Shown here: piece after piece, positions 1 through 8,569 of the stretch
Position numbering within the stretch: the stretch's first letter is position 1
Layout of the letters: each line of letters opens with the position of its first letter
Assembly (NCBI GenBank): GCA_035762665.1
Contig: DASTNZ010000030.1
Location: 1 to 24,520 of the forward strand
From: JASLBX01 sp035762665
GTDB taxonomy: Bacteria > Actinomycetota > Actinomycetes > Jiangellales > Jiangellaceae
Reading direction: 5' to 3'
DNA length: 24,520 bases
The notes under the pieces: generated by a model
The model's database searches: none
Told to the model about the DNA's origin: nothing
Seen by the model: only the letters and a program-made list of their open reading frames with translations
Program-made: the position numbers and the translations under genes

Positions 1-1
1 C

Positions 2-565
2 GACCGCCTCATCGGCGCCGACGGCAAGACGACGCTCTACAACGGCCGCACCGGCGACGCCTACGACAACCCGATCACCGTCGGGTTCATGTACATCCTC
101 AAGCTGGCGCACCTCGTCGACGACAAGATCCACGCCCGCTCCACCGGCCCGTACTCGATGATCACCCAGCAGCCCCTGGGCGGCAAGGCCCAGTTCGGCG
201 GCCAGCGCTTCGGTGAGATGGAGGTGTGGGCGCTCGAGGCCTATGGCTCGGCGTACTGCCTGCAGGAGCTGCTGACCATCAAGTCCGACGACGTCCTCGG
301 CCGGGTCAAGGTGTACGAGGCCATCGTCAAGGGCGACAACATCCCCGAGCCCGGCGTGCCCGAGAGCTTCAAGGTCCTCATGAAGGAGATGCAGGCCCTC
401 TGCATCAACGTCGAGGTCCTCGCCGACGACGGCTCCGAGATCGAGATGCGCGAGCTCGACGAGGACGTCTTCCGCGCCGCCGAGGAGCTGGGCATCGACA
501 TCTCCCGGCCCGAGCGCGGCGCCGACGACGACGACAGCGACCGCCGCCCCGTGCGCGCGTACTGA
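2..565 (+). CDS. rpoB: DNA-directed RNA polymerase subunit beta, C-terminal part (5' truncated by window)
   Basis: Only the last 187 residues of the beta subunit are present; the frame is open from base 2 and ends with TGA at 563-565. The visible part holds the highly conserved C-terminal block: MYILKLAHLVDDKIHAR, then STGPYSMITQQPLGGKAQ, then GGQRFGEMEVWALEAYG and LQELLTIKSDDV. In the family this region contributes to the active-centre side and the clamp contact with beta'. The last 30 or so residues are acidic and poorly conserved, as usual in actinobacteria. The rifampicin-resistance region lies upstream of the window and cannot be assessed. rpoC follows after 47 nt in the same orientation, the normal rpoBC operon. 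Confidence 0.98.
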   Translation, partial: DRLIGADGKTTLYNGRTGDAYDNPITVGFMYILKLAHLVDDKIHARSTGPYSMITQQPLGGKAQFGGQRFGEMEVWALEAYGSAYCLQELLTIKSDDVLGRVKVYEAIVKGDNIPEPGVPESFKVLMKEMQALCINVEVLADDGSEIEMRELDEDVFRAAEELGIDISRPERGADDDDSDRRPVRAY

Positions 566-612
566 TCCCACTCACATCACACGAACCGAACGACACGAGA
601 AGCAGGAACCCA

Positions 613-3600
613 ATGCTCGATGTGAACATGTTCGACCAGCTCAAGATCGGGCTGGCGACGGCGGACCAGATCCGCACCTGGTCCCACGGCGAGGTCAAGA
701 AGCCGGAGACCATCAACTACCGCACGCTGCGTCCGGAGAAGGACGGGCTCTTCTGCGAGAAGATCTTCGGCCCGACCCGCGACTGGGAGTGCTACTGCGG
801 CAAGTACAAGCGGGTCCGCTTCAAGGGCATCATCTGCGAGCGCTGCGGCGTCGAGGTCACGCGCGCCAAGGTGCGTCGTGAGCGGATGGGTCACATCGAG
901 CTGGCCGCGCCTGTTACACACATCTGGTACTTCAAGGGCGTCCCGTCGCGCCTGGGGTACCTGCTTGATCTCGCCCCGAAGGACCTGGAGAAGGTCATCT
1001 ACTTCGCGGCGTACATGATCACCTGGGTGGACGAGGATGCCCGGCACCGTGATCTGGCGTCCCTTGAGGGCCAGATCGACGTCGAGCGCAAGCAGATCGA
1101 GCAGCGCCGCGACGCCGATATCGAGGCGCGGGCCAAGAAGCTCGAGGCCGACCTGGCCGAACTCGAGGCGGAGGGCGCCAAGGGCGACGTCCGCCGCAAG
1201 GTCAAGGAATCGGCCGAGCGGGAGATGAGCCAGCTCCGCAAGCGCGCCGACGCCGAACTCGACCGCGTCGACGCCGTGTGGGACCGGTTCAAGAACCTCA
1301 AAGTTCAGGACCTCGAGGGCGACGAGATGCTGTACCGCGACATGCAGTTGCGGTTCGGCCAGTATTTCCGCGGTGGAATGGGCGCCCAGGCCATCAAGGA
1401 GCGGCTGGAGACGTTCGACCTCGAGGCGGAGGCTGAGCGGCTGCGCGAGATCATTCGCACCGGCAAGGGTCAGAAGAAGACTCGGGCGCTCAAGCGGCTG
1501 AAGGTCGTCTCGGCGTTCCTGACCACGCGGAACGACCCGCGCGGCATGGTGCTCGACGCCGTCCCGGTGATTCCGCCGGACCTGCGGCCGATGGTGCAGC
1601 TCGACGGTGGACGGTTCGCCACGTCGGACCTGAACGACCTGTACCGGCGGGTCATCAACCGAAACAACCGGCTCAAGCGGCTGCTGGACCTTGGCGCACC
1701 CGAGATCATCGTGAACAACGAGAAGCGAATGCTGCAGGAGTCGGTCGACGCGCTGTTCGACAACGGCCGCCGCGGCCGCCCGGTCACCGGGCCCGGCAAC
1801 CGCCCGCTGAAGTCGATCTCGGACATGCTCAAGGGCAAGCAGGGCCGGTTCCGGCAGAACCTGCTCGGTAAGCGGGTCGACTACTCGGGTCGGTCGGTCA
1901 TCGTGGTCGGTCCGCAGCTCAAGCTGCACCAGTGCGGCCTGCCCAAGCAGATGGCACTGGAGCTGTTCAAGCCGTTCGTGATGAAGCGGCTAGTCGACCT
2001 CAACCACGCGCAGAACATCAAGAGCGCGAAGCGCATGGTCGAGCGGGCCCGCCCCGTGGTGTGGGACGTGCTCGAGGAGGTCATCGCCGAGCACCCGGTG
2101 CTGCTGAACCGGGCGCCGACGCTGCACCGGCTGGGCATCCAGGCCTTCGAGCCGCAGCTGATTGAGGGCAAGGCCATCCAGATCCACCCGCTGGTCTGCA
2201 CCGCGTTCAATGCGGACTTCGACGGCGACCAGATGGCCGTCCACCTGCCGCTGTCCGCGGAGGCGCAGGCCGAGGCCCGGATCCTGATGCTGTCGGCGAA
2301 CAACATCCTCAAGCCCGCCGATGGCCGTCCGGTGACGATGCCGACCCAGGACATGGTCCTCGGTATCTACTACCTGACGACCGACCGGGCGAACCAGCCC
2401 GGCGAAGGTAGGGCGTTCGCGTCCATAGCCGAGGCCATCCGGGCGTTCGACGCCGGCGAGATCTCCTTGCAGTCGCCGATCATGCTACGGCTGCGCGACA
2501 TCGTGCCGCCGGAGGGCTGGGAGGTTCCCGAGGGATGGGAGGACGGTCAGCCGATCAGGCTGTCGACGACACTCGGCCGGGCCCTGTTCAACGAGACGCT
2601 GCCGCTCGACTTCGGCTACGTCAACACCGAGGTCGACAAGAAGCGGCTCGGTGTGATCATCAACGAGCTCGCCGAGCGGTACCCGAAGGTCCAGGTGGCT
2701 TCGACGCTGGACGCGCTCAAGGAGGCGGGTTTCTACTGGGCCACCCGGTCGGGTGTCACGGTGGCGGTCGACGACGTCGTTGCGCCGGAGGAGAAGCTTC
2801 GCATACTCGACGAGTACGAGCAGAAGGCGCAGAAGGTCGAGAGGAACTTCGAGCGCGGTGTCATCTCCGGCGGTGAGCGCCGCGAGGAGCTCATCGACAT
2901 CTGGACCGACGCCACCAACAAGGTGGACGACGCGATCAAGACCGCGTTCGCGTCCGACAACAGCATCCACATGATGGTGAACTCGGGCGCCCGCGGTAAC
3001 TGGATGCAGATCCGCCAGCTGTCGGGCATGCGTGGCCTGGTGGCCAACCCGAAGGGCGAGACCATCCCGCGGCCGATCAAGTCCAGCTTCCGCGAGGGGC
3101 TGTCCGTGCTGGAGTTCTTCATCTCCACGCACGGCGCCCGTAAGGGTCTGGCCGACACCGCGCTGCGGACCGCCGACTCCGGTTACCTGACCCGCCGGTT
3201 GGTCGACGTCTCGCAGGACGTCATCATCCGCGAGGTGGACTGTGGCACGGAGCGTGGCCTGACGCTGACGATCGCAACGCCCGGCGCCGAGGGTGAGCTG
3301 GTGACCGCCGAGGACGCTGAGACCAGCGTGTACGCGCGGTCGCTCGCCGAGGACGTCACCGCCTCCGACGGGACGGTTATCGCGTCCGCTGGTGACGACA
3401 TCGGTGACGCGGAGATCCGCCGCATGGTCGCGGCCGGTGTCGAGAAGGTCCGCGTCCGGAGCGTGCTCACCTGCGAGAGTGCGACGGGCGTGTGCGCCGT
3501 GTGCTACGGCCGGTCGCTGGCCACCGGCAAGCTCGTCGACGTCGGTGAAGCGGTGGGCATCATCGCCGCCCAGTCGATTGGTGAGCCTGGTACCCAGCTG

Positions 3601-4530
3601 ACGATGCGGACGTTCCACACCGGTGGTGTCGCCGGTGAGGACATCACCCACGGTCTGCCTCGGGTGCAGGAGATCTTCGAGGCGCGGGTGCCGAAGGGCA
3701 AGGCGCCGATCGCCGAGGCTGCCGGGCGAATCCGCGTCGACGACGATGGAAAGGGGCCCCGGCTGGTGGTCGTGCCCGACGACGGCTCGGAGGAGCAGTC
3801 GTTCGCTATCTCGCGGCGTGTCTACGAGTGGACGAACCGGCGGAGCCCGGGCATCGCGCAGTGGCGAGTCCAGGACGGGGACCACGTCGAGGTGGGCGAG
3901 TTGCTGCATGCCGGCACGCCCGACCCGCACGACGTGCTTCGTGTACTCGGGCAGCGGGCAGTGCAGGTCTTCCTCACCGACGAGGTGCAGGAGGTCTACC
4001 GGTCGCAGGGTGTGGCCATCCACGACAAGCACATCGAGATCATCGTCCGGCAGATGCTGCGCCGGATCACCGTGCTGGAGAGTGGCGACACCGACCTGCT
4101 GCCGGGCGAGCTGGTCGAGCGGTCGCGGTTCGAGTCAGAGAACCGTCGGATCGTCGCCGAGGGCGGCACCCCGGCATCCGGCCGTCCGCAGCTGATGGGC
4201 ATCACCAAGGCCTCGCTGGCGACCGACTCGTGGCTGTCCGCGGCGTCGTTCCAGGAGACCACGCGAGTGCTCACCGAGGCGGCGATCAACGCCAAGTCCG
4301 ACCCGCTGATCGGGCTGAAAGAGAACGTCATCCTCGGCAAGCTGATCCCGGCCGGTACGGGCCTGGCCAGGTACCGGGATCTGCGGGTTGAGCCCACCGA
4401 AGAGGCGAAGGCGGCGATGTACTCGATGGTCGACTACGGCACCGAGTACCCGACCGAGTACGACCCGTTCGGCCAGGGTTCGGGCGAGGCGGTCCGGCTT
4501 GAGGACTACGACTTCGGCTCGTACAGCTGA
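613..4530 (+). CDS. rpoC: DNA-directed RNA polymerase subunit beta'
   Basis: Complete beta' subunit of 1305 aa, within the usual actinobacterial size (about 1300). It forms the catalytic cleft of RNA polymerase with beta. Visible landmarks are the N-terminal zinc site (C60, C62, C75, C78), the catalytic NADFDGDQ motif at residues 533-540 whose three aspartates bind the active-site magnesium, and the second cysteine cluster in CESATGVCAVCYG near residues 955-970. Residues about 157-223 are a charged coiled-coil stretch, the lineage-specific insertion known from actinobacterial beta'. The frame is open further upstream to 226, but that part overlaps rpoB in another frame. ATG 613 starts the conserved MLDVNMFDQLKIGLAT N-terminus and has AGCAGGAA just upstream. 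A hairpin terminator follows the stop. Confidence 0.98.
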   Translation: MLDVNMFDQLKIGLATADQIRTWSHGEVKKPETINYRTLRPEKDGLFCEKIFGPTRDWECYCGKYKRVRFKGIICERCGVEVTRAKVRRERMGHIELAAPVTHIWYFKGVPSRLGYLLDLAPKDLEKVIYFAAYMITWVDEDARHRDLASLEGQIDVERKQIEQRRDADIEARAKKLEADLAELEAEGAKGDVRRKVKESAEREMSQLRKRADAELDRVDAVWDRFKNLKVQDLEGDEMLYRDMQLRFGQYFRGGMGAQAIKERLETFDLEAEAERLREIIRTGKGQKKTRALKRLKVVSAFLTTRNDPRGMVLDAVPVIPPDLRPMVQLDGGRFATSDLNDLYRRVINRNNRLKRLLDLGAPEIIVNNEKRMLQESVDALFDNGRRGRPVTGPGNRPLKSISDMLKGKQGRFRQNLLGKRVDYSGRSVIVVGPQLKLHQCGLPKQMALELFKPFVMKRLVDLNHAQNIKSAKRMVERARPVVWDVLEEVIAEHPVLLNRAPTLHRLGIQAFEPQLIEGKAIQIHPLVCTAFNADFDGDQMAVHLPLSAEAQAEARILMLSANNILKPADGRPVTMPTQDMVLGIYYLTTDRANQPGEGRAFASIAEAIRAFDAGEISLQSPIMLRLRDIVPPEGWEVPEGWEDGQPIRLSTTLGRALFNETLPLDFGYVNTEVDKKRLGVIINELAERYPKVQVASTLDALKEAGFYWATRSGVTVAVDDVVAPEEKLRILDEYEQKAQKVERNFERGVISGGERREELIDIWTDATNKVDDAIKTAFASDNSIHMMVNSGARGNWMQIRQLSGMRGLVANPKGETIPRPIKSSFREGLSVLEFFISTHGARKGLADTALRTADSGYLTRRLVDVSQDVIIREVDCGTERGLTLTIATPGAEGELVTAEDAETSVYARSLAEDVTASDGTVIASAGDDIGDAEIRRMVAAGVEKVRVRSVLTCESATGVCAVCYGRSLATGKLVDVGEAVGIIAAQSIGEPGTQLTMRTFHTGGVAGEDITHGLPRVQEIFEARVPKGKAPIAEAAGRIRVDDDGKGPRLVVVPDDGSEEQSFAISRRVYEWTNRRSPGIAQWRVQDGDHVEVGELLHAGTPDPHDVLRVLGQRAVQVFLTDEVQEVYRSQGVAIHDKHIEIIVRQMLRRITVLESGDTDLLPGELVERSRFESENRRIVAEGGTPASGRPQLMGITKASLATDSWLSAASFQETTRVLTEAAINAKSDPLIGLKENVILGKLIPAGTGLARYRDLRVEPTEEAKAAMYSMVDYGTEYPTEYDPFGQGSGEAVRLEDYDFGSYS

Positions 4531-4547
4531 CAGTCTGCGAAAGACAC

Positions 4548-4585
4548 GAGGGCGCCGGCTCCTAATCTTGGGGGCCGGCGCCCCC
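4548..4585 (+). terminator. Intrinsic-type hairpin terminator of rpoBC
   Basis: Eighteen bases after the rpoC stop. The core stem GCGCCGGC (4552-4559) pairs with GCCGGCGC (4574-4581) and extends inward through T-G, C-G, C-G and outward through two further G-C pairs, giving about 13 pairs with an 8-nt loop (4563-4570). There is no T tract after it, which is common for terminators in high-GC actinobacteria. It separates rpoBC from the rpsL region. Confidence 0.8.
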
Positions 4586-4608
4586 TCTCGCGTTCCACCC
4601 GACCTTGG

Positions 4609-4653
4609 TCACCTGATCGTTCAGTCGCCTGTCCAATGAGAATGATCAGGTGA
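4609..4653. repeat. Inverted pair of the TCACCTGATCGT motif (hairpin 1)
   Basis: TCACCTGATC (4609-4618) pairs perfectly with GATCAGGTGA (4644-4653). The stem continues as a G-T wobble (4619/4643) and two T-A pairs, leaving a loop of about 19 nt. It lies about 25 bp after the rpoC terminator. A degenerate copy (TTCACCTGCACCGTT) follows at 4666-4680 and a nearer copy, TCTCCTGATCGTT, at 4692-4704. Confidence 0.75.
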
Positions 4654-4716
4654 GCTGTGCCAGTATTCACCTGCACCGTTGCGTGGGTTTGTCTCCTGAT
4701 CGTTTACGCGTGGGCG

Positions 4717-4937
4717 TCACCGCGGCGGCACTAGCGAAAGACCACAAGCTGGGCGAATGCGGCGTGGTTCCGTTACCGGACTGACATCCTCCGTGTCGAG
4801 AATCGCGAGTAATGCACGATTGGATCGAGCCCAGTGAGCTTCGGCATTGACGTGCCACATGGAACGGTGATGTAGACCTTGTCGGACCCGAAGCCTTTCA
4901 GTTCGTTGAGGTGCAAATGATCAGATGAGGAAATCTG
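4717..4937 (-). pseudogene. Decayed fragment of an AbiEi/DUF559-like actinobacterial protein
   Basis: Read on the minus strand from 4937, the frame encodes a protein-like stretch containing HLHLNELKGFGSDKVYITVP and IVHYSR. Near 4799-4801 the frame must shift by one base to continue as FLDTEDVSPVTEPRRIRP and then ACGLSLVPPR, with a stop at 4717-4719. One missing C in CGATTCTCGAC would restore RFLD. The pattern of a GFGSDxVxVTVP strand, a VVHxSR strand, then DVxPV and PRRxRPA matches what I remember of actinobacterial proteins annotated as type IV toxin-antitoxin AbiEi-like or DUF559-like. The upstream frame has a stop (complement of 4938-4940) and no start, and the expected C-terminal half is absent. 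That it is a broken gene is fairly well supported; the family name is a memory-based inference. Confidence 0.5.
4917..4928. repeat. Single degenerate copy of the repeat motif
   Basis: ATGATCAGATGA is the inverted form of the motif with one change from GATCAGGTGA. It lies in the first codons of the fossil gene (encoding SSSDH), so it may be coincidental coding sequence rather than a member of the repeat family. Confidence 0.4.
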
Positions 4938-4966
4938 CTAACGGCGAAGGTCAGAGACCTGCCGAG

Positions 4967-5013
4967 TCACCTGATCGTTCCCGTACCAGACGAAACTCGA
5001 CGATCAGATGGGA
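4967..5013. repeat. Inverted pair of the TCACCTGATCGT motif (hairpin 2)
   Basis: TCACCTGATCGTTC at 4967-4980 is identical over 14 bases to the copy at 4609-4622. It faces ACGATCAGATG at 5000-5010, which pairs with it over eight consecutive bases plus two more after one mismatch. The loop is about 21 nt. Confidence 0.7.
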
Positions 5014-5050
5014 AACGTGCACGTCGACACTGGTTGAGGGCGGCTCACAG

Positions 5051-5102
5051 CACCTGATCGCCCACAGGAAGACGATCAGGTGACATATCGACGATCAGGT
5101 GA
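5051..5102. repeat. Three copies of the repeat motif (hairpin 3 plus a direct repeat)
   Basis: CACCTGATCG (5051-5060) pairs perfectly with CGATCAGGTG (5073-5082) across a 12-nt loop. A further ACGATCAGGTGAC copy begins at 5091, exactly 19 bp after the start of the previous ACGATCAGGTGAC at 5072, so the last two copies are tandem direct repeats. The outermost copy is the right terminal inverted repeat of the candidate element. Confidence 0.75.
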
Positions 5103-5215
5103 CCAAACGTCAGGTTGGCCGCGACACACGAGGGTGAGACGGGTGGTGACGGGCGGCAGGCAGATGGGGTACCGTCCCAACAGAGCGTGAGGCCCGGGGC
5201 GACTTGGGTCTCGCT

Positions 5216-5245
5216 TTGACCTGCGCCTACCCGTGCGGGTAACCT
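5216..5245 (+). promoter_or_regulatory. Putative SigA-type promoter of the rpsL-rpsG-fusA-tuf operon
   Basis: TTGACC at 5216-5221 is followed after 18 bp by TAACCT at 5240-5245, a good match to the actinobacterial TAnnnT -10 hexamer. A perfect inverted repeat TACCCG-TG-CGGGTA (5228-5241) fills the spacer and touches the -10 box; it could be an operator or chance. Initiation near 5252 would give an rpsL leader of about 250 nt. Predicted by eye only. Confidence 0.55.
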
Positions 5246-5336
5246 TACTCCTCGTGCCTGGAATGCTCCGGGCCGTCCGTCGTGCCATCGACGCACTTGC
5301 AGCGCATCGGGCGTGCACGACGGAGCAAGACCAACC

Positions 5337-5403
5337 ACACCGTCTGGTTCCTCCACGGTGTCGGGGTGGGCGGGCGCGACACGCCCGACCGCGGGGGTCG
5401 TGC
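5337..5403 (+). promoter_or_regulatory. Structured rpsL leader with an element shared with the rpsJ leader
   Basis: Two structures stand out between the putative promoter and rpsL. First, ACACCGT (5337-5343) can pair with ACGGTGT (5355-5361). Second, bases 5377-5400 match the rpsJ leader (10128-10151) at 23 of 24 positions; both begin CGACACGCCCGA and end CGCGGGGGTCG. Within it CGACC (5386-5390) can pair with GGTCG (5396-5400), or alternatively CCCG with CGGG around a 4-nt loop, the latter possible in both leaders. It lies 104 nt before the rpsL start. A role in autoregulation of ribosomal protein operons is inference. Confidence 0.55.
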
Positions 5404-5504
5404 TCAAAGCCGACCCGCGAACACGCCCCGTCATCGCCCGGCAGCCAGCCGACACACCAAAGACCACCGACGCCAGTATCCGCACGAAGGACATCGGAGA
5501 CGTA

Positions 5505-5879
5505 GTGCCAACGATCCAGCAGCTGGTCCGCAAGGGCCGCCAGGACAAGGTCGCCAAGAACAAGACCCCGGCGCTCAAGGGGAGCCCGCAGCGCCGCGGG
5601 GTGTGCTTGCGTGTTTACACCACGACGCCGAAGAAGCCGAACTCGGCACTTCGGAAGGTTGCGCGTGTCCGGCTGACCAGCGACATCGAGGTCACCGCCT
5701 ACATTCCGGGCGTCGGGCACAACCTGCAGGAGCACTCGATGGTGCTCGTCCGCGGTGGCCGGGTGAAGGACCTCCCGGGTGTCCGCTACAAGATCGTTCG
5801 TGGCTCGCTCGACACTCAGGGCGTGAAGGGCCGCAAGCAGGCGCGCAGCCGGTATGGCGCGAAGAAGGAGAAGAGCTGA
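5505..5879 (+). CDS. rpsL: 30S ribosomal protein S12
   Basis: 124 aa, the exact usual actinobacterial length. S12 sits at the decoding centre of the small subunit and controls accuracy. The conserved PTIQQLVRKGR start, TTPKKPNSALRKVARVRL and PGVGHNLQEHS blocks are all present. K43 and K88, the classic streptomycin-resistance positions, are both lysine, so this is the wild-type, streptomycin-sensitive form. D89 is the site methylthiolated in many bacteria. GTG 5505 is chosen because it gives the conserved N-terminus and has GGAGA at 5496-5500; the frame is open far upstream with no homology. First gene of the str operon; its stop overlaps the rpsG start by one base (TGATG). Confidence 0.98.
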   Translation: MPTIQQLVRKGRQDKVAKNKTPALKGSPQRRGVCLRVYTTTPKKPNSALRKVARVRLTSDIEVTAYIPGVGHNLQEHSMVLVRGGRVKDLPGVRYKIVRGSLDTQGVKGRKQARSRYGAKKEKS

Positions 5880-6349
5880 TGCCGCGCAAGGGTCCAGCCC
5901 CGAAGCGACCGATCGTCGTTGACCCGGTGTACAACTCGCCGTTGGTGACTCAGTTGGTCAACAAGGTGCTTACGGACGGCAAGAAGTCGGTGGCCGAGCG
6001 TATCGTGCACGGCGCCCTCGAGGGCTGCCGCGAGAAGACCGGCACCGACCCGGTGATCACGCTCAAGCGCGCGCTCGACAATGTCCGGCCGACCCTAGAG
6101 GTCCGCAGCCGCCGAGTCGGTGGCGCGACCTACCAGGTGCCCGTCGAGGTGCGCGCGAGCCGTAGCACGACGCTTGCTCTGCGGTGGCTGGTTAGCTATT
6201 CCCGTGCCCGGCGCGAGAAGACCATGACCGAGCGCCTGATGAACGAGATCCTCGACGCCTCCAACGGCCTGGGCGCCAGCGTGAAGCGACGCGAGGACAC
6301 CCACAAGATGGCGGAGTCCAACAAGGCCTTCGCCCACTACCGCTGGTAA
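5879..6349 (+). CDS. rpsG: 30S ribosomal protein S7
   Basis: 156 aa, the standard size. S7 is a primary 16S rRNA-binding protein that nucleates assembly of the 30S head and lines the E site. The sequence starts MPRKGPAPKRPIVVDPVYN, contains the conserved RRVGGATYQVPVEV and ALRWLVSYSRAR blocks, and ends KRREDTHKMAESNKAFAHYRW, typical of actinobacteria. ATG 5879 shares its A with the rpsL stop, so translation is probably coupled; the end of rpsL (AAGGAGAAG) supplies the ribosome-binding site. The apparent upstream extension of the frame is the out-of-frame shadow of rpsL. Confidence 0.98.
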   Translation: MPRKGPAPKRPIVVDPVYNSPLVTQLVNKVLTDGKKSVAERIVHGALEGCREKTGTDPVITLKRALDNVRPTLEVRSRRVGGATYQVPVEVRASRSTTLALRWLVSYSRARREKTMTERLMNEILDASNGLGASVKRREDTHKMAESNKAFAHYRW

Positions 6350-6393
6350 ACCAGGCCAGCCGAGAACTTCGACAAGGAAGCGAACGCACGGCA

Positions 6394-8499
<2,106 letters not shown>

Positions 8500-8569
8500 C
8501 ACCGCCTCGGCTCTTCAGCCCCGGCAGCAAATATCAGAAAGTACGAAGTCCTAAACAGGAGGACCCACA

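Larger units (their letters stand above)
4605..5106. mobile_element. Candidate element bounded by perfect 16-bp terminal inverted repeats
   Basis: TTGGTCACCTGATCGT at 4605-4620 is exactly repeated in inverted orientation as ACGATCAGGTGACCAA at 5091-5106, enclosing 502 bp in all. The interior carries further copies of the repeat core in both orientations and a frameshifted gene fossil on the minus strand. This architecture resembles the ends of a small or decayed transposable element with subterminal transposase-binding sites, but I see no transposase and no convincing target-site duplication (flanks CCGACC and AACGTC). It could instead be a cluster of regulator-binding sites or a local palindrome repeat family. 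The inverted repeats are certain; the mobile-element reading is inference. Confidence 0.4.
4531..5504. other. Long rpoC-rpsL intergenic region without an intact gene
   Basis: This 974-bp gap holds, in order, the rpoC terminator, a repeat-rich segment bounded by 16-bp inverted repeats with a decayed minus-strand gene inside, about 110 bp (5107-5215) with nothing I recognise, a SigA-like promoter, and the rpsL leader. The stretch from about 4620 to 5050 is visibly less GC-rich than the flanking genes, which suggests foreign or non-coding sequence. Open frames across 5045-5735 on the minus strand and 5233-5505 on the plus strand show no family resemblance and are treated as chance. Confidence 0.75.

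Noticed and set aside
226..612. N-terminal extension of RpoC to an upstream ATG
   Set aside because: The extra part overlaps rpoB out of frame and is arginine-rich shadow sequence; ATG 613 gives the conserved N-terminus.
2485..4032. 515-codon open frame on the minus strand inside rpoC
   Set aside because: It lies entirely opposite a well-conserved gene, and its composition (rich in Asp, His, Leu, Val, Arg) is typical of antisense frames in high-GC DNA. No family resemblance.
4605..5106. CRISPR array reading of the repeated motif
   Set aside because: The copies are only 10-16 nt, occur in both orientations and are irregularly spaced, unlike CRISPR repeats and spacers.
5045..5735. Overlapping minus-strand frames of 177 and 219 codons across the rpsL promoter and leader
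   Set aside because: They run antisense into rpsL, share no common start, and contain no recognisable domain; the leader and promoter reading explains the region better.
5505..5879. Streptomycin-resistance form of S12
   Set aside because: K43 and K88 are both unchanged, so the sequence is the sensitive form.
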